From contig JBITNC010000002.1 in the NCBI GenBank assembly GCA_050084985.1, positions 11,408,001-11,472,000 of the forward strand: a stretch of DNA of 64,000 nt, given 5' to 3'. Positions 34,801 through 46,840 of this stretch are shown piece by piece. The notes beneath the pieces are model-generated. The model saw nothing but the letters and a program-made list of their open reading frames with translations, made no database searches and had not been told where the DNA came from. The stretch's first letter is position 1. Each line of letters begins with the position of its first letter. Both the position numbers and the translations under genes were made by a program. Source of the stretch: Nageia nagi. Its lineage: Eukaryota > Pinophyta.

Positions 34801-36139
34801 TATTTTGAAGAGTTTTATTCCTTAAGTGGCATATCCACACTAACATCTATCTAATTAGGTACAATAGAAGAATCATCACCCTAATCTAGGTTCTCACAAG
34901 AAGCAAAATCTTTAGGAACTTCATTAAATTTTACATCCCTTGATATAAAGACTACTATGGAGGAAGGTTTGTATAGCCTATAGCCTTTATGTTGATTATC
35001 ATAACCCATAAAGATACACTTTTCGGATCTCTTTTCCAGCTTCATCCTTTTCTCAGGAACAAAAAAGGCTTAAGCATCATAGCCAAAGACCCTAAAGTGA
35101 GAGATATTAGGTTTCTTTTTTATCCATGCCTCATATGAAGTTTTGCCTTCAACTACTTTCATAGGACACCTATTTAAGATGTAGATTGCAGTATTTATAG
35201 CTTCACCCCATATGAAGCTACGAAGATCTCCCAACAAACATCTTGCCATTTCTTGAATGGTCCTATTTTTCTTTCAACTACACCATTCTGCTGAGGAGTG
35301 TAATGGATCATAAATTGCCTCTTGATTCCATACTTGATACAAAAATAATTGAATTCATTACTATTATACTCACCTCCATTATCAGATCTCAACATCTTGA
35401 TTTTCAATCTAGACTGATTTTCTACTAAGGCTTTGAAATCTTTGAACCTATCAAAAGTTTGATCTTAGTGCTCTAGAAGATAACCAAATGTCATCCTATT
35501 GAAGTCATAAATAAAGGTAAAGATATAAGATGCTCCCTCAAGCAGCTTAGCTAGTAATGGACCCATCAAATCTAAATGCACAAGCTGAAGAGGTTGAGTT
35601 TCTCTAGTTGCCTTATCTTTTAGAAATTTCTACCGATTCATTTTACCTAGAATGCACTTCTCATAATGACCAATTGTAAGTGATATTGTAGAAAAACCTT
35701 CCATAAGATCATGATTTTTCATAACTTAAATATTCTTATGGTTTAGGTGGCCTAATTTATGGTGCCAAAGGTTGCCTCTAGAGCAAACATTAGTTGCAAG
35801 GAATATATTTGTTGGAGATTGATCCATAATGTAAAGGTTATCTTTCACTGATTCTTTCACCAAAGTGGCAAGACCATTTTTAATACACTAAGAGTGTGAG
35901 TTAAACTCAAAAGAGTAACCTTTCCTTGTAACCTAAATTATGGAAAGAAGATTCATAGTGAGATTAGATAGAAAAAACATGTTCTTAAGAATCTTTCCTT
36001 ATAACCACACACTTCCAATACCTTGAACTTCAAGGATTGAATTATCACCTGTCATAACTTTATCTTTTCTATACTTATGAAAATTTTCAAACTTAATTTT
36101 TTTGAAAAACATGGGATTAGTGCATCCAAAATCAACAAT
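34801..36139 (-). pseudogene. Protease-integrase region of element D, broken
   Basis: The protease site reads IVDFGCTNPM (DFG at 36125-36133, usual DSG). The pre-integrase segment (LWHHKLGHLNHKNI, about 35700-35790) is good. The integrase core keeps HLDLMGP, RSDNGGEY and NGVVERK, so the catalytic Asp and Glu residues are intact here, in 35195-35407. Stops lie near 35465 and 35725. This is the least damaged integrase of the copia copies. Confidence 0.8.
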
Positions 36140-37081
36140 CTAATTATTTGAAAAAGTGTGAGACTTGAAGTAAAAGGTAGCAACATAAGAAGAATTCTTA
36201 TTCTTCTTCTTATTATTAGATTTGTTTGGTTTTCTAGATCCTTTTTCATCTTGTTCTTTCTTTTTCTTGAAGCAATCAAATTTATTATGACCATATATGT
36301 CATAGAAATTACAATTTCTATCAAATTTATCTTTGGATTTTTTTGACTTATCATGATCATAATTCTTCTTATTTCCACCTTTCTTAAAGTTCTTTTTCAG
36401 ATCATGAGAACTCTTCTTTTGGTTATGGCTCTTCTTTTTGAAATGAGGCTTCATTAGTCCTAAAGCCACTAAAGGCTCCTTAGGAGTGGTGATCAACACT
36501 TTATTGTTAAGTATTTCCTCATGTTTCAAGATAATCCTTGATAAATTTTTCAAGGAGAATACTTCTTTTTCATCATCAAGCCTAGTTTCAATAACAGTCA
36601 CAAAGTGACTAAATTTAGTAGAGAGGCTTTGAAGGATAGTAAAAGTTAGAAAATAATCGTTGATCCAATTGCAACCATAGCCCACAAGCTAGGTCCTAAG
36701 GTTAATAATCTTATTCAAATATATTGTTGCACTTTCATTTTCCTCTTGACATGATTGCAGTAACTTTTGAAAAATAGTGAACCTTCTAGAGAATTTAGTG
36801 CCAAGGTTTATACTCTTCAACTTATTCCAAGCTTCCTTTGCAGAGTTTACAAAAGATATAATGAGGGGGATTTCATATAAAATAGCACAAAAGATCATAG
36901 AAGTTGCTAAATCATTATTAGTATTATAAGCTTCATGTTCATTCTCCCTCGATTGAGCAACTTGGTTTTCACTAATAATCATCCATAGTTTTTATGCTTG
37001 AAGTTCTGCTTTCATCCTAAGTTCCCAAATACCATAGTTGGAACCATCTAAGATATGCTTAAGTGCAAAAGAGTCTCACAT
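36140..37081 (-). pseudogene. gag of element D, broken
   Basis: ATG at 37079-37081 is followed by a stop, then ILDGSNYGIWELRMKAELQA, the copia gag start. 36689-36982 and 36140-36685 form most of capsid and nucleocapsid. The zinc knuckle reads CNFYDIYGHNKFDC: the second Cys is Tyr, while the other Cys and the His remain. A Lys/Asn-rich tail follows. Confidence 0.8.
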
Positions 37082-38529
37082 TGCTACAAACAATGAAGGT
37101 GATAAATAATGTAAGCATATATGTTGAGTTTAAAATATTAATCATATAAATACATTTTTTAACTAATCAACAAATCAAAATGCTTAAATTGTTAACAAGA
37201 ATAATAATCATTCATCTAACATTTTTCATCACCAAGTATAATCATAAAGAGGGAAGATTTGAGGTTTGTTTTCTTGTCTAAAATTAGGCTTTCACCTGAA
37301 TGCTTGTAAGGAGCCCAAGTCCTACCAATCCTCAACTAGTTTTACTTGGGCAATAATATACTCTCATGAGGAGAAGTACTACCTATTTTTCAAGGTTGTG
37401 ACATATGTTGGATCAGTTAAATTAATTATCTTGATTAAGTTTTAAATTTTCCTCCTATGCTATTAGGATAATCTATTAATGGACAGGCAAACATGTGGTA
37501 TCACTACACACATGGCTATCCACCTATATGGAGTTAAATCTAGACCAGTAGAGGAATTAAGGGTAATTAAGAAATATGGACTTTTCACCACTTGGATCAT
37601 TAGATTAAAGGATTTAGTATGCTTTATCCTCACCTCATGTCTCTCTAAATAAGTCATGTTGCAAAATAAACATGTTGATGTGTTCATTTTAGGGTAAGCA
37701 TTTTCAATGTTTACGTACTTTATAAATAAAGTAAATGTACAAAATAAATAAAGTGCGTTCAAAAAGAAACTACATCCAACATCATTCATATGTATGAGTC
37801 AAAAATTCCAATGGGTTTCGCTACAACCTCTAATGGATCTCTTTATAAGAGTTCATTAATTGTAAGTAACAACAAATGAGCCTAAGAGTCCAATGGGTTT
37901 TGTTACAACCCCTAATGGAACTCTATACAAAGGTTCATTATCAAAAATTGAGGAATTCTCCCCCTTGTTACTTAAAAATTGAACTTAAAATAATTCTTTA
38001 TTTGCAATTTATAATCAAAAAATTTATAGGCAAAAATATTTAAGAGAACTTTTATTATAATTTGCACTAAGATAAAATGATAATGTTAGAAAATAAAGAA
38101 ATATTAGCCTTAAAAAATTACCTATAATAAAAAAATTAGCCAAAAATACTTTAGGCTTTAAAAGATAATTAATGCAACTTATAGCTTATACTTAAAAGAT
38201 AGAAAGTCTTCCTCTTTAAAAAAAATCCCCCTTTTAATTGAAAAAAGCAAGACCCCTTTGTTTTAAAATTAGCAACTCTTTGTTAAAAAATATTTTTCCC
38301 TTTGCAAAAAAAAATACCACCCCTTTTTTTAATAAAAAAGTAGCTTTTTAAAATGCTTGCCTCTTAAAAAATAATTCCCCTCTTGATTTTTTTAAAAAAT
38401 AGCAATCTTTTGTTAAAAAAAAATTAATGGCTGGAAGGGCATTGCAGGGCATAAGAGGGAAGGAGGGTGGCAAAGTGCACTAGAGGAGGGAGGGTGGTGA
38501 GGTGCACCAAAGGGAGGGTGATTAGCCCA

Positions 38530-38790
38530 TAGGATAGACCAACATAGCCCCCAAGATGCATGATTGGCAAGGCTTTCATAGCCCCTAAGGGTGCACGACT
38601 AGCAAGGCCTACACAGCCCCAAAGGGCACACAGTTGGGTAAGGCCTTTGCAGCCCCCAAGGGTGTGCAATAGGGCATGGCATGAGCAACCTCAAAGGTCA
38701 TGTAATCAGTTGGATGGCATAGCCCCATAATGGAGTGCACGATAACGCAAGACTTGCACAGCTCCTAAGGGTGCATGACCAACCAAGCTC
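38530..38790 (-). repeat. GC-rich minisatellite in the leader of D
   Basis: Repeats of roughly 36-39 bases built on cagcccc-aagggtgca (for example near 38575, 38613, 38648 and 38758). On the minus strand the frame gives a peptide repeat of about 12 residues (LGGCKGL / LWGCVGL / LGGYVGL). It is in the same relative place as the minisatellite at 5922-6160. Confidence 0.65.
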
Positions 38791-38907
38791 TTTTTAAAAA
38801 AAAAATTAAAAATTAAAAAAAAAGCAAAGTTTTTAAAAATAAAAATTTGTATTTTAAAAAAAATACAGTTTATATAAAAAAAATTAACATTAATAATATT
38901 ATTTTTG

Positions 38908-38910
<3 letters not shown>

Positions 38911-38946
<36 letters not shown>
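38911..38946. repeat. (AT)n simple repeat
   Basis: A run of about 18 alternating AT units within the leader of element D. Confidence 0.85.
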
Positions 38947-38949
<3 letters not shown>

Positions 38950-39115
38950 TTTTAAACATATCAAACTTTGTATGCATGCAATCTAATTATTACAAACATA
39001 CTAGTATTGTAAAAAAAATTGCAATAATAGCATTATAGTTTAAGAAATTTTGCAAAACTTTTAACCATTTCTACACTAAGTAGAAACTTGCAAAATTAAC
39101 CTATAATAACTCATT

Positions 39116-40087
39116 TGATCCATAAACAATAAGATTAAAATTTCACTTTAACCTTTACTTAGAATCAATTCACACTTAAAATAATTAAGTGCTTGTAAAG
39201 GAAAATTAGGAAAATAATTGTAAACACAGAGAAGAGAAAAGCATTCACCATAGAAAGAGATAAGCAAAATTTATCTTGGTTCACCCAGTGTGGGCTACAT
39301 CCAACTCAAAAGCTATCTACTATCAATGGATGGAATCACTTTACAAGGCCTCCTTGGTCCTTCAAAACCTCCTCTCACATTCACAACACACTCATAGCTC
39401 TGAAAATCACAATAAGAACTGAAAACACTTTCCTGAAATCCCCTTTTTTTTTTCCTGTACAATTTGCTCCCTTTTTGTAAAAATCTCCCAAAAATAAGCT
39501 CTAAAACCAAAATAACATGCTCTCTGGACTATTTTAGGCTTACAAGATTAACTCAGCCCAATAATAGGACCTTAGGCAAATCAAAAAATCACCAAAAACC
39601 TTAGAAAACACCAAAATACATTACAAAAATCTAAAATTGGGTGGGTGCACTATGGTGACGACATGTGGCAGGCTCACAGGGGTGGTCAAATGGCTTGCAT
39701 GGGTGGTCAGGCGGTGGTCTGGTTGGTGGCTTGCATGGGCAGTCTCACGTGTGGGCAGACGGGCTATCACACAATCAAATTGGTCAACCTCCATGCAAGC
39801 TTCCACATGGTTCGACAGTCATGCGGGTGCCGTATCAGCCTCCTCCTCCTGTGTGGCCTCCAAGGTGGCAAGCGGGTGGTAGGTAGGCCCTACCTTCATT
39901 GACCGCCAAAACACATTTGATTTTTTTTTTCCAAAAATACTCAAACTGTATTAATACCATATCTTCCACATACGAACTTGGATTCTCGATCCAAAAGAAG
40001 CATCGAAAAGCTGATGATAAGATAATCACAATGAACACACTAAAATGGAGATTACTGAATGTCAAAGGGATCCTAATTTTTGGATCA
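39116..40087 (-). repeat. 3' LTR of element H
   Basis: 972 bp. Minus strand begins TGATCCAAAAATTAGG. It matches 44717-45804 except for a missing segment of about 120 bp at 39475, corresponding to about 45077-45197 in the other LTR. A GC-rich ggcttgcatggg repeat (39680-39750) produces chance open frames on the plus strand. Confidence 0.9.
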
Positions 40088-40102
40088 TTCCTCCCCACTA
40101 AA
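40088..40102 (-). promoter_or_regulatory. Polypurine tract of element H
   Basis: Minus strand reads tttagtggggaggaa directly before the LTR. Confidence 0.85.
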
Positions 40103-40127
40103 AGAGAGCTTTTGTCCCCAAAAGCAT

Positions 40128-41644
40128 TTAGGATGATGAAATGAGGTGAGGATAGAGCTCCCTCACCCGATAAACTGCATACCACTTAGCCTTGTGTGGA
40201 TGTTGGCCCTTTACTCCAATATGCCACACCTCATGTATGCCACTACAAGATGATTGTTGCTTCTTTTCCAATACTACATCCTCAACCAACACATTCATGT
40301 GCTCAGGGGCTAAATCCTCAATTGGTGGTAACATAACATTTGTATCTTCTGCAACTAAGGTTGGTTCATACAACTTTAAGTTCTCAACATTAATAACAGA
40401 ATACATTTGCATATAAGGTGGTAAGTCCAACCGAAAAGCATTATCTCCAACTTGACCAATAATGGTAAATGGACCATACCTTATTTGTTTCAACTTCTTT
40501 CCCTTACCATGCTGTCTCTCCTTATTGAGATGAAGCCATACTTGATCCCCAACCTGAAATTTATGATCCACCCGATGATGATCATGCCTCTCCTTATACT
40601 TGGCCTAACTCTTATCCAACTGTTCTTTTACCTTTTGATGAATCAATCTGATCCTCTCAATAAAATTCTTTTCCTGCTCCTCCTCATTATGAAGAACTAT
40701 ATCTCCATCACTCGTTGAAGCAAAAGCCATACCAAAAGATGATTTTGGCAAATAACCAAAACAAGTCTCAAAAGGTGTTATGTTAGTAGAAGAATTTAAA
40801 GCCCAATTATATGCATGCTATATATAGCTCAAATGCTCATCCCAAGTCTTAGGATGCTTACCACAATAACCCCATAATAGGTGTACCATCATCCTATTTA
40901 CCACCTCTGTTTGACCATCTGTCTGTGGATGAAAAGTTGTACTCCTTTTTAGCTTAGTGTCCATCCTTTCCCATAAAGAAGTCCAAAATTTTCCAAGAAA
41001 CCAGGAATCCCTATCAGAAATGATAGGAGTAGGAAGACCAAAATGTACCCACACATAAGTAAGGAAACGATTAGCTGCCTCTTGACCTATCACAATCTTT
41101 TTACATGGGATTAGAATACACTTCTTACTAAATCTATCCATAACCACATATAAATAATCATGACCTCTTTTAGACATAGGTAAACCTCCAACAAAATCCA
41201 TAGAAATACTCTCCCATGGTCATGTAGGAATGGAAAATGGCATATAAAGACCAAATTTTCTGTTATTGGGTTTGCTTATATTGCATAACATACAACCTCT
41301 GATATATCTAGATACATTTTCTTGCATTTTAGGCCAGTAACAATACCTTTGTAGATTAGCAAGAGTTTTCCCAACACCAAAGTGCCCTAAATAATGAGAA
41401 GTATGAGCTTCCCTAATCAAATCATTCCTCTCACCATTAGGAATACAAAGTTTGCCCAAATGAAAAAGTAATCCGTCATGCAAATGAAAGTCATAATTTC
41501 CAATCTCATTACCAAGACTCAATCTATGATAGACATTTTGGAAATCAAGATCAACCACATATTGTTCTTTATACCCATCATGCATTAAAGAACTATTTTG
41601 TAGAATCACAACACTGGCAACTATTGGAGGCCTAGACAACATAT
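40128..41644 (-). pseudogene. Integrase of gypsy element H, nearly intact
   Basis: The zinc-binding HHCC part (AHTSHYLGHFGVG ... CMLCN) lies at the left end of open frame 41220-42413. The catalytic core follows in 40818-41201: SMDFVGGLP, ISDRDSWF and DGQTEVVNR supply the Asp, Asp and Glu. The C-terminal part 40128-40571 has FQVGDQVWLHL, YGPFTIIGQVGDNAFRLDLP and SVINVENLKLY, ending at SSS. In-frame stops replace residues at about 41217, 40815 and 40605. All active-site residues are kept. It would insert element cDNA if repaired by readthrough. Confidence 0.85.
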
Positions 41645-43606
41645 TAGCAATTTTATTTTGAGTACCCTTCTTGTACTTAATCACCAAATGAAATTGTTGC
41701 AAAAATCCCATCCAACGAAAGTGCCTAGATTGTTGCAACTTAGATTGTGATTGAAGATATTGCAAGGGTTGATGGTCTATATGAATTATTGTCTCTTTAC
41801 CTACCAATAAGTGCTTCCATTTCTTAACACTTTGAACTAATGCATACAACTCTTTGTCATATGTGGGATAGTTTCTTACCGCACTAGTAAACATTTCCAA
41901 GTGATAGCAAATCGAATGTTTTTCCTGCAATAAAACTGCACCCATAGCATAGTCACTTGCATCAGTTTCAATTTCAAAAGGTTTTTGAAGATTAGGCAAA
42001 GCAAGTATTGGAGCATTACTAATTTTCTTTTTAAGCAATTCAAAAGCATGTTGTTCTTTTCCTCCCCACTGAAATCCATGACTCTTTCCTGTAATAGCAT
42101 GAAGTGGAGAAACCATGTAAGAAAAGTTAGCAATAAACTTATGTAAATACTGTACTACCCCAAGAAAATTCCTAGTCTCTGTCACATTAGTGGGAGTAGG
42201 CCATTTCAACATAGCCTCAATTTTTGTAGGATCTATCCTCAATTGATCTTCACCTACAATGTGGCCAAGATAGGTTAAACTTTTCCTGACAAACTCACAC
42301 TTAGACATCTTCAAATAGAGTTTTGCTTCCCTTAAAACTTCAAACACTTTACAAATATGTATGACATGATCTTTCCAATTATCACTATAAATGAGAATAT
42401 CATCAAGATACATATAACAAAATCATCAATGAAAGGCCTTAAAACCTCATTCATTACATGCATGAAAGTAGCAGGAGCATTGCATAATCCAAACGGTAAA
42501 ACCAACCATTCAAACAATCCTTGCCTAGTTTTAAAAGTAGTTTTCCACACATCCTCTTCTTTAACTCATACTTGATGATAACCACTTCTTAGATCTAATT
42601 TTGTGAAAAGCCTAGCTTTTTGTAATTGATTCATTAAATCATCAATACATGGCAAAGGATATCGATTTTTAACCGTGATCTTATTTAGTGCCCTGTAATC
42701 AACACACATATGCCAAGTTCCATCTTTCTTTGGAATTATAATAATAGGAGATCCACATGGTGATGTGCTAGGTCTAATGACTCCTTGATCTAACAATTCC
42801 TTGACTTGTTTCTTAATTTCTTCAATTTCCAAAGCAAAATTTCTATATAAGCCAATATTAGGAAGTGCAACATCAGGATGTAATTGAATCTCATGTTGTA
42901 TATCTCTTTTTGGTGGAAGTTCTTTAGGTACTTGAAATAAATCTTCAAATTCAGAAATTACCTCTTTTACTTCTTCTTTGTATTGTGGTTCACAATCCTC
43001 AAGTGCCTTTATGATTTATACTTCATCTTGAGATTTCACCATTGCAAGTACAAACATTTATCCTATATTGATTAGTTTCTTTGCTTGTCCTGCAGTAATC
43101 AAAGAAATATCCTTTTTCTTGCTTTGATGAGCACTAACCATGTATTCAATTCCATCTTTAATGAGTCTATATTTGTTTTTCTTTCTATAAAATAAAGCAT
43201 CTCTTTCCCATAGATAAGGACTACCAAGCACAATCCCACAAATATCCAAAGGAACAACATCAAGTAAAACTTCATCAATGTAATCCCTGTTAATCCCAAA
43301 TTGCAACTTGCATTGTTGTGTTACCTTTAACTTGGAATTTTTATTAACCCATCCCAATGGATATGGGTTTGGATGAGGTTAAGTAGTGAGTGTAAGTGAT
43401 TTGACATACTTTTCTACAATTAAGTTAGCTTGAGATCCAGAATCAAACAATGTATCAATCCTAGTCTTCTTAGCTTGCACCTTGATGTGAAAAAGTTTAC
43501 TTTTCTTCTTTTCCTCATCTTCATTAGGTGTATTATGCAAAACCATACATGTCATTTTATCATCTACATCTGAACCATCTTCAATTTCCTTAGTAACATT
43601 ATTTGT
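41645..43606 (-). pseudogene. Protease-RT-RNase H of gypsy element H, nearly intact
   Basis: Protease DSGSQANLI lies near 43440. 43058-43357 follows with the protease tail. RT starts in 42566-42832 ([36 protein letters not shown]), passes a stop at about 42564, then [10 protein letters not shown]-type sequence and a frameshift near 42414-42425 just before [11 protein letters not shown] (YLDD at 42399-42410). RNase H has EIETDASDYAMGA, YDKELYAL and IHIDHQPL, so the acidic residues are kept. It is among the best-preserved pol regions in the window. Confidence 0.85.
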
Positions 43607-44671
43607 TTATTTCTTTTGACCTTTAGGTTTAGGGCATAATTCAGGATGCAATTTCCAACATTTAGCCTCTAAATGACCTTCTTTTTTACAATGTTTACAT
43701 ACATATTTAGACTTCTCTTTTTGTGTAGTAGACATAGTTTTCTTTTTCCCCTTTCCTTTATTCCTTTCAGAATCATTATTAGTATTGTTATTGGAAGCAT
43801 TTTTCTTTTTCCCATCCTTAATGAACTTTCCCCTTTCTTCTAAGTGAGTGGCTTGTACACAAACTTTATCCAAATCATTTGGATCAAACATCAATATTGT
43901 ATGCCTTAAATAATTATGCAAACCACCAATATACTTAAGAAGAGTATCTTGGGAATCAAGAGGAATACCTAGCATTGTAGCTCTTCTTCGGAATTCCTTA
44001 ATGTACTCTTGCACACTTTGCCCTTTGCCTTGACGGAAAGTTTGCCATTCCATGACTACCTTTTATCGATAACCCAAAGGATAAAATTTATTTCTAAGTA
44101 ATTGTACAAAATGGGTCTAAGAAGTAATACAAGCTTGAATTGATACATTCTTACTTTGTAAACAACTTTCCCACCAAACAAGTGCATTACCACTCATTTT
44201 AAGAGTTGCTAATTGGATTTTATCCTCATCTCTTACAATTCTTTGAATTCTACAATATACTTCAATTTGTTTAATCCAATGGTCTAATTTCTCAGCATTC
44301 ACTTCTCCAATAAAAGTAGGCAAATCAAATTTAACTTCCAATTTCAAAGGAGAACTTTGAAAAACACTATGTGTAACAGCATTGTCAATTTTATTACATT
44401 CACTAGTTTCACCTTCATTTTTCTTGTATTGTTGTTATTGAAAATGTTGGAATTGTAGATACATCTTCTGGAACATTATGGAGAGATTAGCAATTTGCTT
44501 TTTCACATTAGACCCTCCTTCATTGGCCATGGCTCCAAGCTCTCTTTGCTTCTTTAGCCAAACTCTAGAACCAATTTTTGGATCCTCCTCCACAAATTCT
44601 TCTTCTCCTTTCTTGCTTTGTGACCTGGTATACATGTAAGAACACTTTCCAAACACCAACAATAATCTCAA
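43607..44671 (-). pseudogene. gag of gypsy element H, few lesions
   Basis: 44435-44671 starts the ORF. 44117-44347 has the capsid phrase LDHWIKQIEVYCRI and NALVWWES. 43607-44053 carries QSVQEYIKEFRRRATMLGI and an intact zinc knuckle CKHCKKEGHLEAKC. Stops near 44430, 44114 and 44055 break the frame. The Lys/Asn-rich region before the knuckle is typical for RNA binding. Confidence 0.85.
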
Positions 44672-44697
44672 AAATATAGGTTATCCCAATGATTTCA

Positions 44698-44714
44698 ACT
44701 GCTCTGATACCAAA
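44698..44714 (-). promoter_or_regulatory. Primer-binding site of element H
   Basis: Minus strand reads TTTGGTATCAGAGCAG, an initiator tRNA-Met type site, beside the LTR end at 44717. Confidence 0.85.
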
Positions 44715-44716
44715 CT

Positions 44717-45804
44717 TGATCCATAAATAATAAGATTAAAATTTTACTTTAACCTTTACTTAGAATCAATTCACACTTAAAACAATTAAGTGCTTGTAAA
44801 GGAAAATCAGAAAAATAATTGTAAACACAGAGAAGAGAAAAGCATTCACCATAGAAAGAGATAAGCAAAATTTATCCTGGTTCACCCAGTGTGGGCTACA
44901 TCTAGCTCAAAAGCTCTCTACTATCAATGGATGGAATCACTTTACAAGGCCTCCTTGGTCCTTCAAAACCTCCTCTCACATTCACAACACACTCATAGCT
45001 CTGAAAATCACAACAAGAACTGAAAACACTTTCTTGAAATCCCCTTTTTTTTTCCTGTACAATTTGCTCCTTTTTTATAGAATTTTGGGGGCTAAAATTG
45101 GAGAGAATTACAACTAAGAAATTTGGTAAAAAAAAACCATTTTTAGATACCCATTAACCTCCTTGATCTTCTTGACAAATTTGGGCTCAAATGGTTGTAA
45201 AAATCTTCCAAAAATGAGCTCTAAAATTGAAATAACATGCTCTTTGGACTGTTTCAGGCTTACAAGATTAACTTAGCCCAATAATAGGACCTTAGGCGAA
45301 TCAAAAATCACTAAAAACCTTAGAAAACACCAAAATACGTTAGAAAAATCTAAGACTGGGTGGGTGCATTGTGGTGGCGACATGTGGCAAGCTCACAGGG
45401 GCGATCAAATGGTCAAACAGCTTGCATGGGCGGTCAGGCAATGATCTGGTTGGTGGCTTGCATGGGCGGTCTTACGCGTAGGTGGATGGGCTATCGTACG
45501 ATCAAATTGGTCAACCTCTACATAGGCTTCCACATGGTCTGGCAGTCGTGCGAGCACCCTGTCAACCTCCTCCTCCTGCGTGGTCTCCATGATGGCAGGC
45601 GAGTCCCACCTTCATTGGTCGCCAAAACACATTTGATTTTTTTTTTTCCAAAAATGCTCAAACTATATTAATACCATATCTTCCACATACGGACTCGGAT
45701 TCTCGATCTGAAAGAAGCATCAGAAATATGATGATAAGATGATCACAATGAACATGCTGAAATGGAGATTACTAAATGTCGAAGGGATCCCAATTTTTGG
45801 ATCA
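44717..45804 (-). repeat. 5' LTR of element H
   Basis: 1088 bp, pairing with 39116-40087. It retains the extra segment 45077-45197. The plus-strand open frame 45360-45671 falls in its GC-rich repeat and is not a gene. TSD tcatt follows. Confidence 0.9.
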
Positions 45805-45809
45805 TCATT

Positions 45810-46086
45810 ATTGCTAAAATTAAGAAAATTTACTCAAAATTTGTAATCAACATATTATTGCTACACATTAAGCAATTTACTTAAAAATTGCAACTAACAA
45901 ACTATTGTTAGTAAACGATAATGTATAGCAATAGCATAAGAATTAACTAACATGTTAGTATAGCCAAAAAATATAGCAATAATATCTACTTTGAACAAAT
46001 TTTTCTAAATAAAACTTTATAATCAAATAAACAACATGGTTAGTAATATAAGCAAAATTTAACAAAGAATAAGGAATCTATAAAGG
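45810..46086 (-). mobile_element. Leader of element D, second part
   Basis: AT-rich DNA with caacatattattgc and gttagta words like the copia leaders elsewhere. It ends abruptly where LTR-like sequence of F begins. Confidence 0.55.
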
Positions 46087-46404
46087 TGTGGTGTCTCATT
46101 CCATGCCCATGAACTAGCCTTGGGATCATAATAACTCATGCACCCTCCTCTAATCCATATGCACACCTCTAATCATGTGTTTGGATCTTATGATCCCCAC
46201 CATCATATTAAAATGCTAATTATACTCCTAATCTATCCTTATGAGGAAGACATCCCACTTTGGGGTTCACAATTGGTCCATGGGACCCATAAGTCTCATA
46301 TCCAAGCTTACAATGATGTTTAAGTAAATATTTAATAAATAAATAAAGACTCCTAATTACAAAAATACTCCTACAAGGGACATCCCTTGAAAGGGGATGT
46401 TACA
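46087..46404 (-). mobile_element. 3' LTR (partial) of element F
   Basis: Minus strand begins TGTAACATCCCCTTTC and holds AACCCCAAAGTGGGATG, both shared with the LTRs of element E. About 318 bp are present; the far end may be truncated. It is preceded on the minus strand by the polypurine tract ataaaggaggac (46405-46416). Confidence 0.65.
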
Positions 46405-46416
46405 GTCCTCCTTTAT
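46405..46416 (-). promoter_or_regulatory. Polypurine tract of element F
   Basis: Minus strand ataaaggaggac directly before the LTR start TGTAACATCC. Confidence 0.7.
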
Positions 46417-46840
46417 CAAAATTGTTTGGCCTCAAGCAATGTAAAAGTTGTATGTGTAAGTATCTCGAGCCCCTCCCATGTGGAATCTTATTTAAGTAGG
46501 TCCTTCCATTTTACTAAGTGATCCTTGGCTATTTGGGATCTTAACTTCTTTTCTCTAGTATCCATGATGCACTTAGGAACTAAGGCTAGTTTCCCTTCCT
46601 CATCAAGTGGTGGTAGCTCTAATGAGAGATTGATGTACCACCCATGCCTTCTTTAAACATGATACGTGGAAGATGTTGTGCAACTTACTGCCATGGGGTA
46701 AGTCCAACTCATAAGCTTCTTTTCCCTTCTGACAAAGCACTTTATAAGGACAAAAAAACCTTGGTTGCAACTTTTTCCCCCTTCCTCTTGAGCGTGGACT
46801 ACTTATATGGTTGCAACATTAAGTGTGGAGTCCATAAACT
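46417..46840 (-). pseudogene. Integrase C-terminus and chromodomain of a Ty3/gypsy chromovirus
   Basis: Minus-strand reading gives [24 protein letters not shown] and [15 protein letters not shown] (integrase C-terminal barrel). After a frame change come [34 protein letters not shown] and DSTWEG, a chromodomain (LVKWKxxxxxxxTWE). Chromodomains steer such elements to particular chromatin. Stops and a frameshift break it, and everything upstream (gag to integrase core) is missing. Confidence 0.75.

Larger units (their letters stand above)
37082..39115 (-). mobile_element. Leader of element D, first part
   Basis: Non-coding. It holds the conserved block (37240-37880), AT-rich DNA (37960-38420), a GC-rich repeat island (38530-38790) and a long AT run. 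The minus-strand open frame 37463-37789 is the sense strand of the conserved block and has no known motif. Confidence 0.6.
39116..45804 (-). mobile_element. Element H: nearly complete Ty3/gypsy element, minus strand
   Basis: LTRs at 39116-40087 and 44717-45804 have a perfect 5-bp TSD, tcatt (39111-39115 and 45805-45809). PBS, gag, PR, RT, RNase H, integrase and PPT are all present in gypsy order. Only a few frameshifts and stops occur. It is inserted in the leader of element D, so it is younger than D. The integrase C-terminus ends in VKGQHPHKAKWYAVYRVREL rather than a clear chromodomain. Confidence 0.9.
31735..46086 (-). mobile_element. Element D: minus-strand copia element split by gypsy H, 5' LTR missing
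   Basis: The 3' LTR (31735-32169), PPT, RT-RH, INT, PR and gag run right to left, followed by a leader (37082-39115) that continues after the gypsy insertion (45810-46086). The 5' LTR is not found, because the leader is cut by element F at about 46087. It is related to the plus-strand pair in protein and leader, but its LTR belongs to the other family (TGTTAGAATT start). Confidence 0.75.

Noticed and set aside
38424-38669. Open frame with a 12-residue peptide repeat as a small repeat protein
   Set aside because: It is a GC-rich minisatellite of the copia leader. The peptide repeat simply follows the DNA repeat.
41220-42413. The 397-codon frame as an intact host gene
   Set aside because: It is the RT end, RNase H and integrase start of gypsy element H, with a frameshift just upstream.
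45360-45671. Plus-strand open frames in the LTRs of H (45360-45671, 39637-39902) as genes
   Set aside because: They lie in a GC-rich repeat within LTRs, antisense to the element, and overlap each other in three frames.
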